A DNA stretch of 64,000 nt from Herbaspirillum sp. SJZ106 (lineage in GTDB: Bacteria > Pseudomonadota > Gammaproteobacteria > Burkholderiales > Burkholderiaceae_D). The notes under the pieces are model-generated. The model had not been told where the DNA came from, ran no database searches, and was given only the letters and a program-made list of their open reading frames with translations. The translations under genes and the position numbers were made by a program. Positions 7,680-17,687 of the stretch are shown here, piece after piece; the stretch's first letter is position 1, and every line of letters starts with the position of its first letter. The stretch covers positions 806,001 to 870,000 of the forward strand of contig NZ_VFNI01000001.1 in NCBI RefSeq assembly GCF_006715495.1, given 5' to 3'.

Positions 7680-9326
7680 ATGCCCATCATCGGTTTGCTC
7701 GCAGTCCTGATCGCTTTGCCCATCCTCGGTATCCTCGGCGCCTGGCTCGGCCTGGATGCGGCCGGGGTCGACAGCTTGCGCCGGCAACTGCAGACCGTGC
7801 TGCCCGGCTACCTGGTCACTTCGGGATGGCTGGCGCTGACGGTGACGCTGGGCGTGGCGCTGGTGGGCGGGGCGGCTGCCGTGGCGATCAGCCTGTTCGA
7901 ATTCCGCGGCAAGCGTTTCTTCTCCTGGGCGCTGCTGTTGCCGATGGCCATGCCGGCGTATGTCTGCGCCTATGCCTATACCGATTTCCTGCAATACGCG
8001 GGCGTGGTGCAAAGCACGCTGCGCGGCTGGTTCCCGGGCTTTCGCTTCGATGTGCGCGGTTTGCCCGGCGCCATTTTCCTGTTCGTTTTCACGCTCTATC
8101 CCTATGCCTACCTGCTGGCCCGCAATGCCTTGTCCGAACGCGGCACGCATCTGATGGAGGCCGCGCGCATGCTGGGCACGCCGCTGCGCGAACGCATCGT
8201 GCGCGTGGCGCTGCCGCTGGCGCGCCCGGCGCTGATGGCCGGCGCCGCGCTGGCGCTGATGGAGACGCTGGCCGATTACGGCGTCTCCGCCTACTTCGGC
8301 CTGACGACGTTTACCACCGGCATCTACAAGGCCTGGATGGTGCTGGACGACCGCATCGCCGCCGCCCAGTACGCGTCGGCGCTGCTGCTGTTCGTGGCGA
8401 TCTTGTTGTGGCTGGAGCGGCGCGAGCAGCAGCGCATGCGTTTTGCGAGCGTACGCGGCCATCGCGGCCATGATGGCGGCGCCGAAGCGCGCTTGCCGGT
8501 GCTGGGCGGCGGCAGGGCGCTGCTGGCTTGGCTGGTGTGCGGCTTGCCGGTGTTGCTCGGGTTCGTGCTGCCGGTGCTGATCCTGCTGCGATTGTGGTGG
8601 GGCGAACTCGGGCACACGGCGCAGACCGGCTTCGAGGGCGGTTCGGCATCGCTGTTCAGTTTTTCGCGCTATGCCGGCTGGGTGTGGAACAGCTTCCGCT
8701 TCGGCGGCGTGGCGGCGCTGGTGGCCATCGTGCTGGCGCTGTCGCTGTGCTTCGCGCTGCGCGCCGGCGGCCTGTCGCGCGTGTCGGGATGGCTGTTGCG
8801 CGGGGTGGCGCGGCTGGCATCGATGGGTTATGCGATTCCAGGCTCGGTGATCGCGGTGGGCATCCTGCTGCCGGTGGCCTGGTTGCAGGTGGTGTGGCCG
8901 GCGGCCGGCCTGGGCGTTTTGCTCACGGCCACCTCGCTGGGTGTGATCTACGCATATCTGGTACGCTTCACTGCGGTCGCGGTGCAGTCGGTGGAAGCCG
9001 GCTACACGCGCATCCCGGCCAGCGTGGATGAGGCGGCGCGCACCTTGGGCAGCGGCCGCGGCGCCATCGCCTGGCGCCTGCACGCGCCGCTGTTGTGGCG
9101 CTCGCTGGCGACGGCGGGGCTGATGGTGTTCGTCGATGTGGTCAAGGAGTTGCCGGCGACCTTGTTGCTGCGGCCTTTCGATACCGATACCCTGGCCGTC
9201 ATCGCCCACAACCTGGCGCGCGATGAGCGGCTGGGCGAAGCGGCGCTGCCGGCATTGTCCATCGTGGCGGTCGGGCTGGTGCCGGTGCTGGTGGTGATGC
9301 GCGCGCTGGATGCGCGCCGGAACTGA
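7680..9326 (+). CDS. FbpB-type ABC transporter permease, two fused permease domains
   Basis: A 548-residue protein with about twelve membrane segments, made of two homologous permease halves as in FbpB/SfuB. The first EAA-type loop reads EAARMLGTPLRERIVRVALP. The second is DEAARTLGSGRGAIAWRLHAPLL. Both have the conserved Glu-Ala-Ala and Gly needed to contact the ATPase. It should work with the divergently encoded TOBE-type ATPase to import ferric iron or a similar periplasmic ligand. The solute-binding gene usually found beside it is absent here, so it must be elsewhere if the system works. The permease reads toward glutathione reductase and ends 101 bp before it. Confidence 0.87.
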   Translation: MPIIGLLAVLIALPILGILGAWLGLDAAGVDSLRRQLQTVLPGYLVTSGWLALTVTLGVALVGGAAAVAISLFEFRGKRFFSWALLLPMAMPAYVCAYAYTDFLQYAGVVQSTLRGWFPGFRFDVRGLPGAIFLFVFTLYPYAYLLARNALSERGTHLMEAARMLGTPLRERIVRVALPLARPALMAGAALALMETLADYGVSAYFGLTTFTTGIYKAWMVLDDRIAAAQYASALLLFVAILLWLERREQQRMRFASVRGHRGHDGGAEARLPVLGGGRALLAWLVCGLPVLLGFVLPVLILLRLWWGELGHTAQTGFEGGSASLFSFSRYAGWVWNSFRFGGVAALVAIVLALSLCFALRAGGLSRVSGWLLRGVARLASMGYAIPGSVIAVGILLPVAWLQVVWPAAGLGVLLTATSLGVIYAYLVRFTAVAVQSVEAGYTRIPASVDEAARTLGSGRGAIAWRLHAPLLWRSLATAGLMVFVDVVKELPATLLLRPFDTDTLAVIAHNLARDERLGEAALPALSIVAVGLVPVLVVMRALDARRN

Positions 9327-9427
9327 TCCCTTGCACTTAAGGCTACGCTGAACAAGTCCCCGTGGCGCGCCGCCCGCATCATCACAGGCAGCCAATACAA
9401 CTAGCAAGCCATGCGAATGGAGAAACG

Positions 9428-10804
9428 ATGAGCCAATACGATTACGACCTGTTTACCATCGGCGGCGGTTCCGGCGGCGTGCGCGCCGCGCGCTTCGCCG
9501 GGCAAGCGGGGGCCAGGGTAGGCCTGGCCGAGAGCGGCGACCTGGGCGGCACCTGCGTCAATGTCGGCTGCATCCCCAAGAAGCTGATGTCCTATAGCGC
9601 GCATTACCACAGCGATTTCAGCGATGCGGCCGGCTATGGCTGGCGCCTGGATGCGCAGCCCGGCTTCGACTGGAATACGCTGATCGCCAACAAGGACCGC
9701 GAGATCGCGCACCTGAACGATATCTACAAGCGCCTGCTGGACGGCGCCAACGTGGCGCTGCACCGCGGCTTCGCCACCGTCGAGGATGCGCACACGGTCA
9801 GCGTCGATGGCCGGCGTTTCACCGCCAGGCATATCCTGGTGGCCACCGGCGGCCATCCCGAACGTCCGGATATCCCGGGCAAGGAGCTTGGCATCACCTC
9901 CGACGATTTCTTCCATCTGACGGCCTTGCCCAAGCGGGCAGTGGTGCTGGGCGGCGGTTACATCGCGGTGGAGTTGGCCTCCATCCTCAACGGCCTGGGC
10001 AGCGAGGTTACGCTGGTCTACCGCGGCGAGCGCCTGTTGCGAACGATGGATGCCGACCTCGGCGCATTCCTGGCCGACGAGATGGCCAAGAAGGGCATCC
10101 GGCTGGTGTTCAAGGCCAATATCGAGGCGGTGGAGGCGGTCGATGCAGCGCAGGCCGGCGAGCATGCGGCCAAGACCGTGCGCCTGTCCAATGGCGAGGC
10201 GCTGCAGGCCGAGTGCGTCTTGTTCGCCACCGGCCGCAGGCCCACCACATCGAGGCTGGGCCTGGAGAAGGCCGGCGTGGCGCTGGAAAAGAATGGCGCC
10301 ATCAAGGTCAACGGGAATTTTGAAAGCAGCGTGCCCTCGATCCTCGCCGTGGGCGACGTGATCGACCGCGTGGCGCTGACGCCGGTGGCGCTGGCCGAGG
10401 CGATGGCGGTGGTGTCGCGTCTGTTCGGCAATGGCGAGCGGATGATGTCCTACCAGAACATCCCGACCGCGGTGTTCAGCCATCCCAATATCGGCACCGT
10501 CGGCTTGAGCGAGGAACAGGCGCGCAAGGAAGTGGGCGAAGTGAAGATCTTCAAGACCGAGTTCAAGCCGCTGAAACATACCCTCTCGCGCAATACCGAA
10601 CGTACCTTCATGAAACTGGTGGTGGATGCCGGCAGCGACCGCGTACTGGGCGTGCACATGGTCGGCGGCGAAGCCGGCGAGATCGTCCAGGGGTTTGCCG
10701 TGGCCTTGCAATGCGGCGCCACCAAGGCGCAGTTCGACATGACGATCGGCATTCATCCGACGTCTGCGGAGGAATTCGTGACCATGCGTACGCCGGTCGC
10801 ATAG
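9428..10804 (+). CDS. gor: Glutathione-disulfide reductase
   Basis: A flavoprotein disulfide reductase that uses NADPH to reduce oxidised glutathione in the cytoplasm. The 458-residue protein begins with the FAD dinucleotide fold (TIGGGSGGVRAARFAG). The redox pair Cys43/Cys48 lies in GGTCVNVGCIPKKLM. The NAD(P) fold is VVLGGGYIAVELASIL and is followed by Arg residues (VYRGERLLR) that favour NADPH. The dimerisation domain ends in GIHPTSAEEF, which supplies the active-site His. The start follows GGAGAAACG. Trypanothione reductase-like enzymes have a similar fold, but organism and motif context favour Gor. It stands alone and is convergent with pldA. Confidence 0.93.
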   Translation: MSQYDYDLFTIGGGSGGVRAARFAGQAGARVGLAESGDLGGTCVNVGCIPKKLMSYSAHYHSDFSDAAGYGWRLDAQPGFDWNTLIANKDREIAHLNDIYKRLLDGANVALHRGFATVEDAHTVSVDGRRFTARHILVATGGHPERPDIPGKELGITSDDFFHLTALPKRAVVLGGGYIAVELASILNGLGSEVTLVYRGERLLRTMDADLGAFLADEMAKKGIRLVFKANIEAVEAVDAAQAGEHAAKTVRLSNGEALQAECVLFATGRRPTTSRLGLEKAGVALEKNGAIKVNGNFESSVPSILAVGDVIDRVALTPVALAEAMAVVSRLFGNGERMMSYQNIPTAVFSHPNIGTVGLSEEQARKEVGEVKIFKTEFKPLKHTLSRNTERTFMKLVVDAGSDRVLGVHMVGGEAGEIVQGFAVALQCGATKAQFDMTIGIHPTSAEEFVTMRTPVA

Positions 10805-10837
10805 GCGCTGGATAAAGCCGGTTGCGCGGCGCCATGC

Positions 10838-10868
10838 ACGACGGGGATGACGATGTCATCCCCGTCGT
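10838..10868. terminator. Perfect 14-bp hairpin between gor and pldA
   Basis: Arms ACGACGGGGATGAC and GTCATCCCCGTCGT enclose a 3-nt GAT loop. It lies between two convergent genes, so it can serve both directions. No strong U-tract is present on either strand, which lowers certainty about intrinsic termination. Confidence 0.65.
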
Positions 10869-10903
10869 TCGTTGCAGCGTTCAGGCAGAGGGCCTATGGG
10901 GCG

Positions 10904-12190
10904 TCAGCGCCATAGCGCGTAACCGATGCGGAATTGCGGATGCTCCTTCTGGTTATAGGTCAGCAGGCTTTCCCCGTAGCCGTAGAAATAGCTCGCCACC
11001 AGGAAGCCGGCGGTACCCGGGATCAGGCGCGACAAGGGATAGGAGATCTGGGTATCGGCGCTGCCATGGTTGCCGCGCTGTCCCTTGCGCAGGGTGGTGG
11101 CGAATTTCCAGCCGTCCGGCTTGCCGTAGGCCAGCTTCAGGTCGACATGGCCGCGATAGTCGCCGAGGTCGGGATTGTCGCTGGTCGGGCCGAGGCTGGC
11201 GTAGGCCTTGGGGGAAACCGTCAGATGGTAGTCGTTGAGGTTCCCGAAGCTGAAGGTGGGCTGGATGAAGTAGGTGTTCACGCTGCGCGACTCCACGCCG
11301 TCGCGGCCGTTGGATTCGTGTTCCAGGCCTGTGGCCAGGGCGACGCGGCTGACGAAGCCGTTGCCAAGGCCGGTGTCGGGCAGGTAGTAGAACAGGCTGG
11401 GGCGATAGTTGGTGTCGCGAAATGGCGCCGACGGCGCGGACAGATCCCACAGCGAGAATTGCGTGTAGCCGAAATAGAGATTGTCGAGCAGGCCGCGCGA
11501 GCGCGGGTCCTCCGGCATGAACAGGCGGAACTTGAAGCTCAATTGGAACTTGGCGCTGGCGTTGTCGCCGCTGTTGCCGGCCACGAAATAGATCGGTTCG
11601 TTGAACGACAGGCGGGTACTGTTCAGGAGGTCCAGGGCCGCCGGCGCGCCGGCCGGGTTATCGGCGCCCGGCATTGGCGCGGCATCGGCCAGCGCCGGGA
11701 CGGGCGCCAGCGGGGGCTGTCCGGGCGCGGGGCGGATCACCATGACCAGCGCCGGCGAGGCATCGATGCCGATGGGTTCGATGCGCACCATGCCCCGCAA
11801 ACGTTCCGGCAGCATGCCGCGATAACGGATCTTGCGGAACTCCCCTTTCTTGAGCGTGAGACTGGTCTGTCCGGCGCTGCTGTCATTACTGTTATTGCCG
11901 GCCTCACGTGCCAACGGGATCTGCATCGGTGCAATCATGTCCGCCGAGGCCGACACCATGATGGTTCCCGGCACCTGATAGGTGTGTTCGTCCTCATCGT
12001 CCTGGCTGACCAGCAGCGTCAACTCCAGCGGCTTGCTGGCGTCCACCTGTTTGGGCGGCTGCACCATGGCAATGCCGGCGTGTGCCGTGCCGGGAAGAAA
12101 AGCCGGCAGTGGGCAGGCGCACAATAGCCAGGCGAAGGAAAACGGAAGCGTGAATCGGGGCGGTTGTCTGAACGGAAGGGGACGAAGCAT
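10904..12190 (-). CDS. pldA: Outer-membrane phospholipase A
   Basis: A calcium-dependent outer-membrane beta-barrel that removes acyl chains from misplaced phospholipids. The 428-residue precursor has a signal peptide ending near Ala38 (GTAHAG). A roughly 150-residue N-terminal region, rich in Pro and Ala toward its end, precedes the barrel. The active site reads LEHESNGRDG: His291, Ser293 and Asn305 keep exactly the 2- and 14-residue spacing of OMPLA His142, Ser144 and Asn156. The protein ends with an aromatic-Arg barrel terminus, YALWR. The start follows AAGGAC. The N-terminal region makes it longer than the E. coli enzyme and may be a separate periplasmic domain. Confidence 0.92.
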   Translation of the reverse strand: MLRPLPFRQPPRFTLPFSFAWLLCACPLPAFLPGTAHAGIAMVQPPKQVDASKPLELTLLVSQDDEDEHTYQVPGTIMVSASADMIAPMQIPLAREAGNNSNDSSAGQTSLTLKKGEFRKIRYRGMLPERLRGMVRIEPIGIDASPALVMVIRPAPGQPPLAPVPALADAAPMPGADNPAGAPAALDLLNSTRLSFNEPIYFVAGNSGDNASAKFQLSFKFRLFMPEDPRSRGLLDNLYFGYTQFSLWDLSAPSAPFRDTNYRPSLFYYLPDTGLGNGFVSRVALATGLEHESNGRDGVESRSVNTYFIQPTFSFGNLNDYHLTVSPKAYASLGPTSDNPDLGDYRGHVDLKLAYGKPDGWKFATTLRKGQRGNHGSADTQISYPLSRLIPGTAGFLVASYFYGYGESLLTYNQKEHPQFRIGYALWR

Positions 12191-12606
12191 GTTGTCCTTG
12201 GTAAAGTTTATCTCGATGCCGGCCGTTAAAAAAAGAGGAAAGCTCGCGGGAGTCCCGCCGAGGCTGAAGAATCGATGAGATCCTTGATCCTTGTAAAGAC
12301 CCTGTTGGTCGTCGACTGATCGACCATACACAATAAAGTTGTCGCATTTGCACAAAAAACGCCTTGTTGGCAAGGTCCGGATTGTGGAAATTGCTAAAAT
12401 AGCAATTTGACGAGGGGTATTTCCTGATTGTGGCAGAATGACGCGCCTTATAAGCTCCCCCGTCGTACTTGTCCGGATTTGTTTTGATGCAGGCGGTTTT
12501 TCCCCGTCGGGATGGGAAAGCTGAACGCCAACTGCTGCGGAAGATCCGCCAGCGGTGACGTCGTTATCCCGAAAACCAGACGTTCTGATACGCATCGCCT
12601 ACTGCC
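12191..12606. promoter_or_regulatory. Divergent regulatory region between pldA and the GGDEF-EAL gene
   Basis: A 416-bp region with no gene I can support. Its middle is AT-richer than the neighbours. It contains a perfect hairpin at 12388-12408, a shorter one (CCTTG, 4 nt, CAAGG) near 12362-12375, and two copies of GATTGTGG at 12380 and 12426. It must carry promoters for both flanking genes, but I could not place -35/-10 pairs with confidence. Confidence 0.6.
12388..12408. promoter_or_regulatory. Perfect inverted repeat with 9-bp AT-rich arms
   Basis: Arms AAATTGCTA and TAGCAATTT flank AAA. The low GC and lack of a U-tract beyond the arm favour a protein-binding palindrome over a terminator. 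It lies about 200 bp from both gene starts. Confidence 0.45.
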
Positions 12607-14700
12607 ATGTTAAGCGCATCCTACGACAGCCTTTTGGTTGCCGTTTCGTTGTTCGTTGCCATCCTCGCCTCCTATACGGCGCTGGATATGGCCGAACGCA
12701 TCAATACCACCAACAACCAGCATGCCATGGCCGCGCGCATGTGGCTGGCCGGCGGCGCCGTGGCGATGGGCATCGGCATCTGGTCGATGCATTTTATCGG
12801 CATGCTGGCTTTCCGCTTGCCGATCCTGCTGGGCTACGATCTCTGGATCACCATGCTGTCGCTGGCGATCGCCATTGCCGTGTCCGGCTATGCGCTGTGG
12901 ATCGCCACGCGGCCGCAGCTGCCGTGGCGCCGGCTGTTCAGCAGCGCGCTGTTGATGGGCATCGGCATCGCCGGCATGCATTACACCGGCATGGCGGCCA
13001 TGCGCATGAGTCCCGGCATCGAATACGACCCGCTCTTGTTTGCCGCATCCGTGGCTATCGCAATCGCGGCGTCGGCCGCAGCGTTGTGGATCGCCTTTCG
13101 CCTGCGCCGCAATAATCCGCATGTGAAAGCCGCCCGCGCTGCCGCCTCGGTCGTGATGGGCATTGCCATCGTCGGCATGCATTACACCGGCATGGCGGCC
13201 GCCAATTTTCCTGAGGGTTCGATCTGCATGGCTGCCCGCGAAGGCGTCAGCCCCGGCTGGCTGGCGATCCTGATCATCGTGGTCACGCTGGCCGTGTTGA
13301 CCATCGCATTGCTGACGTCGGTGCTGGATGCCCGCCTTGAGTCGCGCACCGCCAAGCTGGCCAGCTCACTGGCCGAAGCCAACGAGGAACTGACCCAGAT
13401 GGTGCTGCACGACCACCTGACCAAGTTGCCCAACCGCACGCTGCTGGAAGATCGCCTGACCCAGGCCATCAACAAGGCTTCGCGCAGCCAGGGCCACTTT
13501 GCGCTGATGTTCATGGACCTGGATGGCTTCAAGACCATCAACGACTCGCTCGGCCACCATATCGGCGACCGCTTGCTGGTCGAGGTGGCGCAGCGCCTGA
13601 ACAACGCCATGCGCGCGCACGACACGGTGGCGCGCTTGGGCGGCGACGAGTTCGTGATCCTGGTGGAACTGAATCAGCCGGACGACGCCATGCCGGTCGC
13701 GGAGAAGCTGGTCGAGGTCGTCAACCAGCCCTTTACCGTGGAAAAGCACGAGCTACGCGTCTCGGCCAGTATCGGCATCGCCATCTATCCGGACGACGGC
13801 GACACGCGCCATGACCTGGTGATCAATGCCGATGCCGCCATGTACCACACCAAGCGCAGCGGCCGCAACGGCTACAACTTCTTCGAGCCGTCGATGAACG
13901 CCAACGCGCACAACCAGTTGCAATGGCTGCAGGACTTGCGTGTGGCGCTGGAGCGCAAGCAGTTCCGCCTGGTGTACCAGCCCAAGTTCAGGTCGCCCGC
14001 CGGCCCCGTGATCGGCGCCGAGGCGCTCTTGCGCTGGCAGCATCCGGTGCATGGCATGGTTGGCCCGGACGACTTCATCGCGCTGGCCGAACGCTCCGGC
14101 CTGATCATTCCGATCGGCGCCTGGGTGCTCGACGAGGCCTGTCGCCAGATGCGCGAATGGCGCACGCTGGGTTACCGGGACTGGAAGATCGCGGTCAACC
14201 TGTCGGCGCTGCAATTCAACGATCCGCAGTTGCTCGACGTGGTGCAGGCGATGCTGGACAAGCACCGGCTGCCGCCGCATTGCCTCACGCTCGAAGTGAC
14301 CGAATCGACGGCCATGCATGACACCGCATCCAGCATGCAGACGCTGCAGAAGATCGCCGACCTGGGCGTGGATATTTCCATCGACGATTTCGGCACCGGC
14401 TATTCCAGCCTGTTGTACCTCAAGCGCTTGCCGGCCAATGAACTCAAGATCGACCGCGGTTTCGTCCGCGACCTGTCGGCCGGCACCGAGGATGCGGCCA
14501 TCGTCTCGGCCATCGTGGCATTGGGGCGCACGCTCAACTTGCGCATCGTGGCCGAAGGGGTGGAAACCGAAGTGCAGCAGGCGTTTCTTGCCTCGGTCGG
14601 CTGCGATGCGCTGCAGGGCTACCTGATGGGACGTCCGGTGCCGCCGGAACAGTTCCTGCAGGCAATCGAGCCGCAACAGACGGGCATGCGCCAGGCCTGA
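12607..14700 (+). CDS. MHYT-GGDEF-EAL membrane protein (cyclic-di-GMP turnover)
   Basis: A 697-residue inner-membrane protein. Residues 1 to about 240 form an MHYT sensor of seven helices with the three signature repeats MHFIGM, MHYTGM and MHYTGM; such domains have been proposed to bind copper and sense O2, CO or NO. A GGDEF domain follows, with an intact RLGGDEF near residue 343 and an RAHD inhibitory site five residues before it, so cyclase activity and product inhibition are plausible. The EAL domain keeps EALLRW (about 471), NLSALQF, EVTES, IDDFGTGYSSL and EGVET, so phosphodiesterase activity is also plausible. It is transcribed alone. Which activity dominates cannot be read from sequence. 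Confidence 0.95.
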   Translation: MLSASYDSLLVAVSLFVAILASYTALDMAERINTTNNQHAMAARMWLAGGAVAMGIGIWSMHFIGMLAFRLPILLGYDLWITMLSLAIAIAVSGYALWIATRPQLPWRRLFSSALLMGIGIAGMHYTGMAAMRMSPGIEYDPLLFAASVAIAIAASAAALWIAFRLRRNNPHVKAARAAASVVMGIAIVGMHYTGMAAANFPEGSICMAAREGVSPGWLAILIIVVTLAVLTIALLTSVLDARLESRTAKLASSLAEANEELTQMVLHDHLTKLPNRTLLEDRLTQAINKASRSQGHFALMFMDLDGFKTINDSLGHHIGDRLLVEVAQRLNNAMRAHDTVARLGGDEFVILVELNQPDDAMPVAEKLVEVVNQPFTVEKHELRVSASIGIAIYPDDGDTRHDLVINADAAMYHTKRSGRNGYNFFEPSMNANAHNQLQWLQDLRVALERKQFRLVYQPKFRSPAGPVIGAEALLRWQHPVHGMVGPDDFIALAERSGLIIPIGAWVLDEACRQMREWRTLGYRDWKIAVNLSALQFNDPQLLDVVQAMLDKHRLPPHCLTLEVTESTAMHDTASSMQTLQKIADLGVDISIDDFGTGYSSLLYLKRLPANELKIDRGFVRDLSAGTEDAAIVSAIVALGRTLNLRIVAEGVETEVQQAFLASVGCDALQGYLMGRPVPPEQFLQAIEPQQTGMRQA

Positions 14701-14793
14701 CGGCGCTCCCAGGCGCATTCCATCATATCTGCCAACAACGCCTGCTCCGCGCTTGCCGCACATCGTGCCCGGCCCGCGGCGGCATAAAACCCG

Positions 14794-16200
14794 TCAGATG
14801 ACCTTGCCCGGATTCATCAGGTGATGCGGATCCAGCGCGGTTTTGATGGCGCGCATCAGTTTCAGTTCGACCGGCGACTTGTAGCGCCTGATCTCTTCGC
14901 GCTTGAGCGCGCCCAGCCCGTGTTCGGCCGAGATGGAGCCGCCGAAACGCTCGACACTGTCATGCACCGCCAGGTTGATGGCCTGCTGCTGGCCGATGAA
15001 GTCGGTATCGGCCACGCCGGGCGGCGGCGAGACGTTGTAGTGCAGGTTGCCGTCGCCGAGATGGCCGAAGGTCACCATGCGGCAAGCGGGCGAGACCTGC
15101 TGCACCAGCTGGTCGGTGACTTCGATGAACTCGGCGATGCGCGAGATCGGCACCGAGATGTCGTGCTTGATGTTCTTGCCTTCATGGGCCTGGGCCATCG
15201 AAATATTCTCGCGCAGTTGCCATAGCGCTTTCGATTGCGTGATCGACGAGGCAATGACGGCGTCGTCGATCAATTCCTGTTCCAGCGCATCGCCGATGAC
15301 TGCCTCGAACATGGCGCGGGCATGTTCTTCCGATTCGCTGTCCGACAATTCCAGCAGCACGTATTGGGCGTGGCGCTGTGCGAAGGGCAGGCGCTGTTCG
15401 GGGAAGTGCTTGCACACCAGCTGCAGGCAAAAGTCCGACATCAGCTCGAAGCCGGTCAGCGCCGGGCCGCAACGCGATTGCGCCAGGTCCAGCAATCGCA
15501 GCGCCTGCGCCGGCGTCTTCAGCGCGGCCAGCGCGGTGACTTGCGCGCGCGGCTGCGGGAACAGCTTGAGCACCGCGGCCGTGATCACGCCCAAGGTGCC
15601 CTCGGCGCCGATGAACAGGTCGCGCAGGTCGTAGCCGGTATTGTCCTTGCGCAGGCCGCGCAGGCTGCTCATCACCTCGCCTTGCGCCGTGACCACTTCC
15701 AGCCCGAGGCACAGCTCGCGGGTATTGCCATAGCGCAGCACGCCGGTGCCGCCGGCATTGGTGGAGAGGTTGCCGCCGATGGTGCAGCTGCCTTCGGCGG
15801 CCAGCGACAGCGGGAACAGCCGTCCGGCGGCGGCCGCTTCCTGCTGGATGTGCTGCAGGATGCAGCCGGCTTCGACCGTCATGGTGTTGTTGGCCGGATC
15901 GACGGCGCGCACGCGGTTCAGGCGTCTGGTCGAGAGCACGGCGGCGTTGCCTTGCCGGTCGGGCACGCTGCCCAGCACCAGGCCGGTGTTGCCGCCTTGC
16001 GGCACCAGCGGTACCCGATGCCGGTCGCACAGCTTGACGATGGCGGCCACCTCGGCGGTGTCTGCCGGGCGCAGCACCGCCACTGCACGGCCGGTGAAGC
16101 GGCCGCGCTGGTCGGTCAGGTAGCCGGCGGTGTCGTGGGGTTCGGTGAGGACATGCGCCGTGCCGATGGCGGCGCGGCAGGCTTGCAGGAATGCATTCAT
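14794..16200 (-). CDS. FAD-binding oxidoreductase, GlcD/D-2-hydroxyacid dehydrogenase type
   Basis: A 468-residue cytoplasmic or membrane-associated flavoprotein of the vanillyl-alcohol-oxidase-like fold. The FAD-binding half has PQGGNTGLVLGSVPD, GCTIGGNLSTNAGG-like sequence and FIGAEGTLGVIT. The C-terminal FAD-oxidase half contains FGHLGDGNLHYN with metal-ligand His residues and SAEHGLGALKREE, and ends in DPHHLMNPGKV. These are hallmarks of D-lactate, glycolate and D-2-hydroxyglutarate dehydrogenases. Substrate cannot be told from sequence alone; D-2-hydroxyglutarate is a common assignment for the stand-alone form. The start MNAFLQACR is the first Met before the conserved domain. It follows the DUF2069 gene by 95 bp on the same strand. 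Confidence 0.88.
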   Translation of the reverse strand: MNAFLQACRAAIGTAHVLTEPHDTAGYLTDQRGRFTGRAVAVLRPADTAEVAAIVKLCDRHRVPLVPQGGNTGLVLGSVPDRQGNAAVLSTRRLNRVRAVDPANNTMTVEAGCILQHIQQEAAAAGRLFPLSLAAEGSCTIGGNLSTNAGGTGVLRYGNTRELCLGLEVVTAQGEVMSSLRGLRKDNTGYDLRDLFIGAEGTLGVITAAVLKLFPQPRAQVTALAALKTPAQALRLLDLAQSRCGPALTGFELMSDFCLQLVCKHFPEQRLPFAQRHAQYVLLELSDSESEEHARAMFEAVIGDALEQELIDDAVIASSITQSKALWQLRENISMAQAHEGKNIKHDISVPISRIAEFIEVTDQLVQQVSPACRMVTFGHLGDGNLHYNVSPPPGVADTDFIGQQQAINLAVHDSVERFGGSISAEHGLGALKREEIRRYKSPVELKLMRAIKTALDPHHLMNPGKVI

Positions 16201-16295
16201 GGCGCGATGCGGGCGCATGCCCGCCTGTATGGATGACGCCAGCGCCGTGGCTTGGCGCTGGCGGGCATGGTGTGAAGAGGCGGCTAAGAGGGCGC

Positions 16296-17687
<1,392 letters not shown>

